Shown here in pieces: positions 1-5,123 of a stretch of DNA of 20,100 nucleotides. The stretch covers positions 1-20,100 of IMG/VR virus record IMGVR_UViG_3300012985_000032; one strand, 5' to 3'. Each line of letters opens with the position of its first letter. Within the stretch, counting starts at the first letter, position 1. The notes under the pieces were generated by a model. The model did no database searches. It saw only the letters and a list, made by a program, of their open reading frames with translations, and was not told the origin of the DNA. Both the position numbers and the translations under genes were made by a program. Origin of the DNA: a virus.

Positions 1-230
1 CACTCGGCGAGCGTGCCCCGGAACACGAACGCGTGCGGGACCGGCAGGTACCGGGCCCGCACGCACATCGTCACCGTGCACCCGCCGCGGGCCCGGAACA
101 TCACCACCCGCGACACCCGTTCGTCCGCGCAGATGCGCGCCCAACCTTCGACCGTCTCCGCCGACTCCACCATCATCTGATCCTGCACCTCGGGGGCCTC
201 CGTGACAAGGCAGGCCCGGCAGGGCATCAT
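1..230 (-). CDS. Partial leftward gene of unknown function
   Basis: An open frame runs leftward from two adjacent ATG codons (230-228 and 227-225) to the window edge, about 76 residues, with its C-terminus missing. The start reads MMPCRACLVTEAPEVQ, with a CxxC pair. It continues with an alternating polar/hydrophobic pattern (for example VSRVVMFRARGG) that looks more like real protein than the rightward reading of the same bases, which is rich in Arg, Thr and His and closes at 180. It would be divergent from the gene at 260. No clear Shine-Dalgarno precedes either ATG, and the rightward promoter proposed at 202-230 overlaps its first codons. I do not recognise the family. Existence is moderately supported and the start is uncertain. 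Confidence 0.45.
   Translation of the reverse strand, partial: MMPCRACLVTEAPEVQDQMMVESAETVEGWARICADERVSRVVMFRARGGCTVTMCVRARYLPVPHAFVFRGTLAE
202..230 (+). promoter_or_regulatory. Candidate promoter for the Tad1-like gene cluster
   Basis: A -35 hexamer GTGACA (202-207, five of six matches to TTGACA) is followed by exactly 17 bases and a -10 hexamer CATCAT (225-230, with the conserved A at position 2 and T at position 6). Transcription would begin near 237, giving a leader of about 23 bases with the GGAGGA ribosome site at 250-255. The promoter lies inside the first codons of the divergent gene, so the two directions may interfere with each other. This is pattern matching by eye. Confidence 0.5.
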
Positions 231-259
231 GGGCCGACAGCCGAACCGTGGAGGACCCG

Positions 260-586
260 ATGGCGATGCAGCCGTACGCCGCGACCAACTACACCACCGA
301 GGACGGACGGCCCGACGGCGGCACCGTCGCCGGCGTCGGCCTCACCATCACCTGGCAGAGGGGCGCGATCCAAGAGCCCGACGGCACCCGCCACGAACCC
401 AACGGCGCCTTCGTCGAGACCGTCATCGACGCCGCCCGCCAGCGGATCGCCCACTACCAGGACTCCCCGTTCGCGTGCGCGGAGAACGCGGCGGCGCTCG
501 TGCACCTCGAAGCCGCCCTCGAGAAGCTCGACGAGCGCACCAAGAACCGTGAGGCGCGCGGCGTCGAAGGCACCCACGAGGTCTGA
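260..586 (+). CDS. tad1: Tad1/Acb2-like cyclic nucleotide sponge (anti-Thoeris/anti-CBASS)
   Basis: This 108-residue protein has the plan I associate with phage Tad1-type anti-defence proteins. An N-terminal strand reads LTITWQRGAIQEP (28-40), then an NG turn (48-49), a helix FVETVIDAARQRIAHYQ (51-67), the SPFACAEN turn (69-76), a second helix with LVHLEAALEKLDERT (80-94), and the C-terminal signature NREARGVEGTH (96-106). Family members form oligomers in the infected cell and bind signalling molecules such as gcADPR isomers or cyclic nucleotides, so Thoeris or CBASS effectors stay off. The start at 260 is chosen because GGAGGA (250-255) precedes it in the same GGAGGACCCgATG setting used at 15397; a GTG at 248 would overlap that ribosome site. 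It is first in a string of small genes, one base before the next. The ligand cannot be read from sequence. Confidence 0.75.
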   Translation: MAMQPYAATNYTTEDGRPDGGTVAGVGLTITWQRGAIQEPDGTRHEPNGAFVETVIDAARQRIAHYQDSPFACAENAAALVHLEAALEKLDERTKNREARGVEGTHEV

Positions 587-587
587 C

Positions 588-863
588 ATGCCGACCTACC
601 GCAAGAAGCCCGTCGACGTCGAGATGATCCGATGGACCGGCGAGAATCTCGACGACGTCAGAGCGTTCATGCGCCCGCTCCACGCCACGCTGTCGGCTGT
701 TCCACCTTCCGATAGCGGCCTCACGTTCCATGTCGTGAAGGGCCAAAGCACCTGCACGATCCACCCTGGCGATTGGGTCGTCCGTGAGCGCGACGGCTCC
801 GGGTACTACCCGCTGTCGGCCGAAGATTTCGCCGACGGCTACGAACCCGAACCGATCGGCTGA
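588..863 (+). CDS. Conserved small phage protein (MPxYRKKPV family)
   Basis: A 91-residue protein beginning MPTYRKKPVDVEMIRWTGEN, with a central PGDWVVRE segment (about 64-71) and an ending of the form YPLSAEDFADGYEPE. This combination of a YRKKPV start, a PGDW(I/V)V core and a terminal F..x.YEP is a very widespread small phage family, commonly left as hypothetical. The fold is probably a compact beta-rich domain. It starts one base after the stop of the Tad1-like gene, so the two are almost certainly co-transcribed and translationally coupled; that stop region offers no separate ribosome site. Family assignment is by remembered pattern. No biochemical role is known to me, although the position beside an anti-defence gene is suggestive. 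Confidence 0.8.
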   Translation: MPTYRKKPVDVEMIRWTGENLDDVRAFMRPLHATLSAVPPSDSGLTFHVVKGQSTCTIHPGDWVVRERDGSGYYPLSAEDFADGYEPEPIG

Positions 864-864
864 C

Positions 865-1113
865 GTGGCACTCGTCGCCGAAGTCGACATCACCCTCGAC
901 CTCCCATTCGGGTCCGTCGACTACTCCACCCTCGACGAAATCATCAGCACCGCACTCCGCGCCCACCAAATTCCCGTCCTCGACGTCGAAGTCGGCGGCC
1001 TCCGCCCCGTCGACGCCCCCGTCGACCCGACCCGCCTCGGCGTGCCACCGACGTCACCGTTCGCGCCGCGGCCGCCGTTGCAACAAGAACCCGCCTTCGG
1101 CCGGGCCCGCTGA
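865..1113 (+). CDS. Small protein of unknown function
   Basis: The start is a GTG one base after the preceding TGA, giving 82 residues. The N-terminal half (LVAEVDITLDLPFGSVDYSTLDEIIS in outline, residues 3-28) predicts a beta strand followed by a helix, then VLDVEVGG as another strand. The last 30 residues are Pro/Arg-rich (PTSPFAPRPPLQQEP) and probably unstructured. I do not recognise the family. It sits in the tight small-gene cluster that starts with the Tad1-like gene. An alternative ATG at 784 would overlap the conserved upstream gene by 80 bases and is less likely. Confidence 0.65.
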   Translation: MALVAEVDITLDLPFGSVDYSTLDEIISTALRAHQIPVLDVEVGGLRPVDAPVDPTRLGVPPTSPFAPRPPLQQEPAFGRAR

Positions 1114-1116
1114 CGG

Positions 1117-1395
1117 ATGAGCGAACCCGATCCGATCGCGGTCATCGCCCGGATCACCGGCGAGACACCCGACGAGGTCCGCGCCGCGCTCATCGTCCTC
1201 GGCGAACTCGGCTATGACTTCGATCAGATATGGGACCTGCTCACCATCCTGCGGCCGGGTGATGGGGTGCGGCTTACGGATGTTGCTGCGACTCAGGCGC
1301 CTCGCGCGCCGAATCGTGCCTACCGTCGCGCTGCGCGGGCTGGGTCGACATCTGGCGATTCCGACCATATGCATAACAGCGACAAGGAGAGGTGA
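1117..1395 (+). CDS. Small protein with UBA/CUE-like helical start, function unknown
   Basis: A 92-residue protein starting at ATG three bases after the previous stop. Residues 1-45 (IAVIARITGETPDEVRAALI, then LGELGYDFDQIWDLL) look like a compact bundle of three short helices, similar in pattern to UBA/CUE-type folds, but this is only a resemblance. After about residue 48 the chain becomes low-complexity (RAPNRAYRRAARAGS) and hydrophilic. From about base 1255 codon use also changes, with many more T-ending codons (GGT, GAT, CTT, GTT, GCT) than in neighbouring genes. That may mark a recently acquired or relaxed tail. Unknown function. Confidence 0.65.
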   Translation: MSEPDPIAVIARITGETPDEVRAALIVLGELGYDFDQIWDLLTILRPGDGVRLTDVAATQAPRAPNRAYRRAARAGSTSGDSDHMHNSDKER

Positions 1396-1401
1396 TCTGA
1401 C

Positions 1402-1701
1402 GTGCGAATGAACGTGTACGCCGAAGAGCTCGCCGACGAGACCGAACTCGTCACTAAGACCGTGACTGACGAGAAGTTCGGCACGCGCACGTTCTACGGC
1501 GTGCGCTTCTACCTCAAGTCGCCACCCGAGCTCCACAACGACCCGGCCGACGACGACCGCAGCGCGATCACTCTCTGGGTGCCCTGGACTCGAGCGCACG
1601 GGCACGACTTCACGCAGGTCAAGACCGTGCCGCGCGAGCTCACGTTCCGCCTCGGCGAGGCGATCCACGACGATTCGACGCTGCGGGCTACCGAGCGATG
1701 A
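1402..1701 (+). CDS. Conserved phage hypothetical protein (VYAEELxDE family)
   Basis: A 99-residue protein. The GTG at 1402 is preferred over the ATG at 1408 because AAGGAGAGG (1383-1391) lies ten bases upstream of it. The sequence carries the pattern NVYAEELADETELVTKT, then FYGVRFYLKSPPELH, DDDRSAITLWVPW and an ending near RLGEAIHDDS. I recall similar small proteins (VY.EE-T-E-VTK, GVRFYL-S-LH, DDDRSA-TFW) in many phages and some bacterial genomes, always without assigned function. The body should be a small mixed alpha/beta domain. It overlaps the next gene by four bases (ATGA), so translational coupling is expected. Confidence 0.75.
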   Translation: MRMNVYAEELADETELVTKTVTDEKFGTRTFYGVRFYLKSPPELHNDPADDDRSAITLWVPWTRAHGHDFTQVKTVPRELTFRLGEAIHDDSTLRATER

Positions 1702-2213
1702 AGCTGCCGGGCCTGTTGCGCTGTTCGAGCTCGACGCGCGACGGCGAGCGTTGTGATTACCCGCGGCTCCCTCACTCGCGGCACCGCGCTCAGATCGGCG
1801 AGCACGGTTCGTCACACTGGTCGAACGCCTCAACGTGGCGCGAGAACTACGACACCGACCAACCCTGGGTGATCTACACGTACGGCCGGACACACGACGG
1901 CTGGTGGCCGTTCTGGAGCTCGTCGCGCGTCCTCGGCGTCGCCCGCATCGGGCTCGAGTGCACGGTGTGCGGAACCCGCGAGGTCGTCACGATCCGACTA
2001 CCCCGGTTCGGCGATGTACCCGTGCCCGAAGGCGGGAAACACGAACGACGACGCCAGTTCCTCGCTGACCACGCTCACCCCGACCGCGGCGCGCCGATGT
2101 CCTGGGCTCTACCGCTCCGCAACCTCGCTGCGCACCCGGGCGGGCTCAACGTCGACGCGCTCGCGATGCGCCTCGAAGCCGACATCAACGAATCCCCGGA
2201 GGCGACCCCATGA
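1698..2213 (+). CDS. Protein of unknown function with possible zinc-binding motifs
   Basis: A 171-residue protein entered by an ATGA overlap. The N-terminus has LRCSSSTRDGERCDYPR followed by HSRH (residues 8-30), a Cys/His arrangement like those holding structural zinc. A second pair, LECTVCGTREVV (about 86-97), looks like one knuckle of a zinc ribbon. Between them is an aromatic stretch (WVIYTYGRTHDGWWPFWSSS). The last third is hydrophilic and helical (NVDALAMRLEADINES). I do not recognise the family. The neighbour downstream is also Cys/His-rich, so the pair may work together. The next gene starts inside its stop (ATGA at 2210). Confidence 0.7.
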   Translation: MKLPGLLRCSSSTRDGERCDYPRLPHSRHRAQIGEHGSSHWSNASTWRENYDTDQPWVIYTYGRTHDGWWPFWSSSRVLGVARIGLECTVCGTREVVTIRLPRFGDVPVPEGGKHERRRQFLADHAHPDRGAPMSWALPLRNLAAHPGGLNVDALAMRLEADINESPEATP

Positions 2214-2578
2214 GACGCGAGCGCGTTTACGCGATCCGACGCACTGACGGCGAGCATGTCGACGACGAATACGCGTTCCTGATCCGCGGCGGTCCTAGCG
2301 ACTGGCCCGGCGACGACCTCGAGCAGTCGGTCCGCTACGAGGGCACGCCGGTCGAGTTCGAGCTTGTCGAGATGAAGGTGCGCGTGCTCGAGAAGCGCAC
2401 CTACGGCACCGACGCTTGTCCGAATCACACCGAGGAATGCGGCCCGCACCACTCGCGCGAGTGCTGCTACTACGACGACGAGCCCGAGACGATCCAGGTC
2501 GGATTCAAGCGATTCCCGTGGCCGCGCCGTGGCCCGATATCCGGGGGTTCCGACCCGCGACCTGCTGACCAGGCGTAA
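2210..2578 (+). CDS. Cys/His-rich protein of unknown function
   Basis: A 122-residue, strongly acidic protein starting within the previous stop codon. Residues 1-65 are beta-like and charged (RVYAIRRTDGEHVDDEYAF, then VEFELVEMKVRVLEK). Residues 71-92 hold ACPNHTEECGPHHSRECCYY, a dense Cys/His group that could bind a metal. The C-terminus is PRRGPISGGSDP-rich and disordered. Unknown family. The stop TAA is also the first three bases of the TAACCT element that probably starts transcription of the following gene, so this may be the last gene of the left cluster. Confidence 0.7.
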   Translation: MRRERVYAIRRTDGEHVDDEYAFLIRGGPSDWPGDDLEQSVRYEGTPVEFELVEMKVRVLEKRTYGTDACPNHTEECGPHHSRECCYYDDEPETIQVGFKRFPWPRRGPISGGSDPRPADQA

Positions 2579-2581
2579 CCT
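2576..2581 (+). promoter_or_regulatory. -10 element of a probable leaderless promoter (gene at 2588)
   Basis: TAACCT fits the actinobacterial TAnnnT -10 pattern and ends six bases before the ATG at 2588, so RNA synthesis would begin at or next to the start codon. No Shine-Dalgarno sequence is visible. A good -35 at normal spacing is not seen (CTGACC at 2563 is too close), which lowers confidence. Confidence 0.45.
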
Positions 2582-2587
2582 CACGGC

Positions 2588-3151
2588 ATGGCCGAACCCG
2601 AAACCGCCGAGGACTACGAGAACGTCATCGTCCTCCGTAACGAGGCGACCGGCGCGTTCATGTCCGTGCCCGCCGCCGAAGCCTCCGACGAGCAGAAGGC
2701 CGAAGCCGTCGGTGGCGCCAAGCACCGCAAAGCCGTCTGGCAACACCGCCTCGCTGGCGCGCAAGCGCGCGCCGGGACCCTGCCCCGGCTGCTGACCGCG
2801 TCGTTCGCGGCTGGGACCGTGAACCTCATGCTGTCGAAGCTGCTGCAAGAGGAGATCGTGCCGACGACCGCCAAGGAAGCCGCGGACGTCGCCAAGACCG
2901 CGTACGCGATCTACCAGCAAGTCGCCGGAGACGCGCCAGGCAAGGACCTCACGCCCGTCGAGCGCGAGCAGAAGCGCGACGCGATCGACGTGATGGAGAA
3001 AGAACTTGCGAAGCGGGCGGAGGCCGCCGGCGTTGACCTCGGCGGTGCCGTACCCCCCGGCGAGAAGCTCCCCGCACCCGTCGAGGCCTCGGCCGATGAC
3101 GACGAGCCGAACGTATGGGAACACGAGGTCCCCGCGGGCGACAAGACCTGA
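2588..3151 (+). CDS. Helical protein of unknown function
   Basis: A 187-residue protein, largely helical and charged. The start MAEPETAEDYENVIVLRN is acidic. Residues 40-62 are basic (AKHRKAVWQHRLAGAQARAG), followed by a hydrophobic stretch LLTASFAAGTVNLMLSKLL (64-82), too short and polar to be a confident membrane span. A long charged helix around 118-148 includes VEREQKRDAIDVMEKELAKR. The last 30 residues are acidic and Pro-rich. No small terminase subunit is recognisable in the window, and this protein, upstream of the large subunit, is one weak candidate; I see no helix-turn-helix that proves it. It probably starts a transcript from TAACCT. Confidence 0.7.
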   Translation: MAEPETAEDYENVIVLRNEATGAFMSVPAAEASDEQKAEAVGGAKHRKAVWQHRLAGAQARAGTLPRLLTASFAAGTVNLMLSKLLQEEIVPTTAKEAADVAKTAYAIYQQVAGDAPGKDLTPVEREQKRDAIDVMEKELAKRAEAAGVDLGGAVPPGEKLPAPVEASADDDEPNVWEHEVPAGDKT

Positions 3152-3154
3152 CGG

Positions 3155-3215
3155 TACGCTCCGGGCGCGGCCACGCTGGGCCGCCCAGAGCCTGGATGCG
3201 CTACAGGAGGACCCA
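3155..3215 (+). promoter_or_regulatory. Candidate promoter and hairpin-capped leader with strong RBS
   Basis: TACGCT (3155-3160) fits a TAnnnT -10 element and would start RNA near 3167. The transcript would then begin almost exactly with a perfect six-base-pair GC stem, GCGGCC (3167-3172) and GGCCGC (3179-3184), around a six-base loop. The ribosome site CAGGAGG (3204-3210) stands five bases before the ATG at 3216. No convincing -35 is seen. The same layout occurs before the scaffold gene at 15345-15396. Confidence 0.45.
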
Positions 3216-3536
3216 ATGGCAGCGATCACCACCGTCACCCCCGACTCGAAGCGATCCCCGCAACGCGTCGGCACCCGCCTCGAGTGGAACGGGAAGATCA
3301 CCGGCCCCGCCTCCTACGACACTGGCGGCAGCGTCCTTGACGCCAAGTTGTTCGGTTTCACCCAGTTCATGGGTGGCGGCGCCTTCCAGTCCGGCGGCCG
3401 CACGTTCGAGGTCATCATCCAGTCGCCGCCGTCGACGGCGAAGCTCAAGGCCTACGTCGGGACCACCGGCGTCGAGGTCGCGTCAACGACCGACATCTCG
3501 GCATCGGTGCCCTGGGCGATCCTGCACGGCCGGTAA
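3216..3536 (+). CDS. Small beta-rich protein, possible virion decoration protein
   Basis: A 106-residue protein with one of the best ribosome sites in the window (AGGAGGACCCaATG). The start MAAITTVTPDSKRSPQRVGT is followed by a strand-rich body with GSVLDAKLFGFTQFMGGGAF (about 38-57), RTFEVIIQSPPSTAKLKAYVG (62-82) and a short C-terminus VPWAILHGR. Similar small proteins with a G-x-LTA-xLGF-x-(0-4)-GGxF pattern are found among phage structural and decoration proteins, and strong expression signals suit a protein made in many copies. The assignment is inference: no catalytic or DNA-binding motif is visible. It is followed after three bases by another small beta-rich gene, suggesting a pair. Confidence 0.7.
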   Translation: MAAITTVTPDSKRSPQRVGTRLEWNGKITGPASYDTGGSVLDAKLFGFTQFMGGGAFQSGGRTFEVIIQSPPSTAKLKAYVGTTGVEVASTTDISASVPWAILHGR

Positions 3537-3539
3537 CCC

Positions 3540-3929
3540 GTGGCCCGCCTCTCGTACCAAGAAGTCGCGATCGCCAACGGCGCGAGCCTGTCCGGCGAGG
3601 TCGACTTGCGTAACCATCGGCTCGTCGCGATCGACATGCCCGCGACGTGGACCGCGGCCGCGATCACCTTCGCCGGCGCGGCCGCCCCCGACGGGGCGCG
3701 CGCAGCGACGTCGCCGGAACCGTTCGATCCGGTCAAAGATTCCGGCGGCACGGAGGTCTCGATCACGACCGCCCAGGCCACCTACGTCGTGTTGACCGAA
3801 GCTCACCGCCAGGCCCTCGGCGGCCTCGCCCGCTGCAAGGTCCGGTCCGGCACCGCGGGCGCGGCGGTCAACCAGGGCCAGGCCGTGATCCTGACGTTGG
3901 TGCTCGAGCCGCGAGACTCGAACACCTGA
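3540..3929 (+). CDS. Small beta-rich phage protein, probably virion-associated
   Basis: A 129-residue protein from a GTG (3540) three bases after the previous TAA. Features are SYQEVAIANGASLSGEVDLRN (5-25), RLVAIDMPATWTAAAITFAG (27-46), a spacer rich in Ala/Pro, GGTEVSITTAQATYVVLTE (68-86) and ALGGLARCKVRSGT followed by AAVNQGQAVILTLVLEPR. I remember the pattern GxSLSG-DL-xx-LVAI-MPxxWTAA-ITF and L-xLKVRSGT-xx-NQ from many phage genomes, where it is a small jelly-roll-like protein of unassigned role near structural genes. No enzyme motif is present. Together with the preceding gene it forms a two-gene unit ending before the methyltransferase promoter. Confidence 0.75.
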   Translation: MARLSYQEVAIANGASLSGEVDLRNHRLVAIDMPATWTAAAITFAGAAAPDGARAATSPEPFDPVKDSGGTEVSITTAQATYVVLTEAHRQALGGLARCKVRSGTAGAAVNQGQAVILTLVLEPRDSNT

Positions 3930-3930
3930 C

Positions 3931-3959
3931 GTGACGCGCGGCCCGGCCGCTGTCAGGAT
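3931..3959 (+). promoter_or_regulatory. Probable leaderless promoter of the methyltransferase-terminase genes
   Basis: GTGACG (3931-3936, four of six matches to TTGACA) is followed by 17 bases and CAGGAT (3954-3959), which is preceded by TGT to give an extended -10 (TGnCAGGAT). The ATG at 3966 comes six bases later, so the mRNA would begin at the start codon. AGGA within the hexamer could serve as a weak ribosome site instead if transcription starts further upstream. Confidence 0.5.
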
Positions 3960-3965
3960 CGCCCG

Positions 3966-5123
3966 ATGACCCGAACCATCGACCTGTTCTCCGGCTGTCG
4001 AGGATGGGACGTGTTCGGCCGCGAGATCGGCCTCGACCCGCTCGGCATCGAACTCGACGCGGACGCCTGCGCCACGAGTACCGCGGCCGGGTTCCGTTCC
4101 ATACGCGGCAACATCGCCGCGATGGACCCGGCCCGGTTCCGTTCGGCGGAAGGGATCATCGCGTCGCCACCATGCACCGATTTCTCCACCGCAGGCGCGC
4201 GGGCTGGGGTCGAGGGCGAGTCGGGCCGGCTGATCTTCGAGGTTCCCCGCCGGGTTGAGGCGATCCGGCCGCGGTGGGTTGCGTGCGAGCAGGTCCCTCC
4301 GGTGTTGGAGTGGTGGGAACGGTTCGCGCACGACTTCACCAGCCTCGGGTATCGCTGCTGGACGGGCCTGCTCAACGCCGCCGACTACGGCGTCCCCCAA
4401 ACCCGGACCCGCTCGTTCCTGCTCGCCTCGTTGGATCGTGACCCGCGCCCGCCGGAACCGACACACGCTCGCCATCCGATGCCGGGCCTGTTCGGGACGG
4501 ACCTGTTGCCGTGGGTGAGCATGGCCGACGCGCTCGGATGGGGCGTGAACGATCGGCCGTGCCCGACTGTTACCGCAGGCGGTGGCGAAACCGGGGGGCC
4601 GGAACCGATCGCACATAGCAAGAGAGCCGCCGCCGCCGCCGCCGCCGCGCGAGGAGAGTGGATCGTCAACACGCATGGCGACTACGACGAGGGCGGCACC
4701 GACTTTCCGATGTGCGAGCCATCGTGGACGCTGACCGAAAAGGCCCGATCGTGGTGGATGCTGCACACGAACCGCGGCCAGGATGAGCATGGTAACCGGC
4801 AGACGCGTGAGACTTCCGCGCCCGCGCCCGCGCTCTCGTCGAAGGCCGGAGGTCAGTGGGCGTTCCAACGGCCAGCTGCGACCGTCTGCGCCGATCCTCG
4901 GCTCGCCGATCCTCGGCTCGCCGATCCTGGTCACCGTGATCGCGAAGGCGGCGAGCGCCAGTTCCGAGAGGACGGCATCCGGCTCACGGTCCGGGACGCG
5001 CTGATCCTCCAATCGTTCCCGCCCGACTATCCGCTCGTAGGGAACAAGACCAGCAAGTTCCGCCAGATCGGCAACGCCGTCCCACCCCTCCTCGCCCGCC
5101 GCGTCCTCGAACAAGTCCAATGA
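3966..5123 (+). CDS. Cytosine-C5 DNA methyltransferase
   Basis: A 385-residue enzyme with the ordered motifs of cytosine-C5 methyltransferases, which transfer a methyl group from S-adenosylmethionine to cytosine in a short target. Motif I is DLFSGCRGWD (6-15), motif IV SPPCTDFS with catalytic Cys70, motif VI EQVP (108-111, where most members have ENV), motif VIII QTRTRS (145-150), and motif X RQIGNAVPP (366-374). The target-recognition region (about 160-335) has an eight-Ala run (221-228) and a DPRLA repeat (310-320). The likely role is to modify phage DNA against host restriction or to affect packaging or expression. It ends inside the terminase start codon (ATGA), so the two are coupled. 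The target sequence cannot be read, and no partner endonuclease gene is seen. Confidence 0.93.
   Translation: MTRTIDLFSGCRGWDVFGREIGLDPLGIELDADACATSTAAGFRSIRGNIAAMDPARFRSAEGIIASPPCTDFSTAGARAGVEGESGRLIFEVPRRVEAIRPRWVACEQVPPVLEWWERFAHDFTSLGYRCWTGLLNAADYGVPQTRTRSFLLASLDRDPRPPEPTHARHPMPGLFGTDLLPWVSMADALGWGVNDRPCPTVTAGGGETGGPEPIAHSKRAAAAAAAARGEWIVNTHGDYDEGGTDFPMCEPSWTLTEKARSWWMLHTNRGQDEHGNRQTRETSAPAPALSSKAGGQWAFQRPAATVCADPRLADPRLADPGHRDREGGERQFREDGIRLTVRDALILQSFPPDYPLVGNKTSKFRQIGNAVPPLLARRVLEQVQ
4626..4649 (+). repeat. GCC trinucleotide run coding for polyalanine
   Basis: Seven GCC codons and one GCG give eight consecutive Ala residues (221-228) inside the recognition region of the methyltransferase. 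In-frame length change by replication slippage would alter the linker without a frameshift. Confidence 0.9.
4890..4928 (+). repeat. 15-base in-frame direct repeat in the methyltransferase gene
   Basis: The unit gccgatcctcggctc occurs at 4890-4904 and 4905-4919, with a third partial copy at 4920-4928. It codes for repeats of A-D-P-R-L in the target-recognition region. The copies are identical at the DNA level, which suggests a recent duplication. Confidence 0.9.

Noticed and set aside
33-587. The start-ward extension of the 588-863 frame back to 33.
   Set aside because: That part translates to His/Arg/Pro/Thr-rich low-complexity sequence and overlaps the well-supported gene at 260. The conserved family begins at MPTYRKKPV (588).
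2588-3151. Calling the 187-residue protein the small terminase subunit.
   Set aside because: No helix-turn-helix DNA-binding region is visible, and it is separated from terL by three genes, so it is noted only as a weak candidate.
3155-3160. A full -35/-10 promoter before the gene at 3216.
   Set aside because: Only the -10-like TACGCT is good. GCGACA upstream lies too close for a normal -35, so it is reported as a partial candidate only.
4890-4928. Short repeats as a CRISPR array.
   Set aside because: The 15-base units are contiguous, in frame and inside the methyltransferase; there are no spacers. The 219-base repeats are likewise coding repeats of the tailspike.
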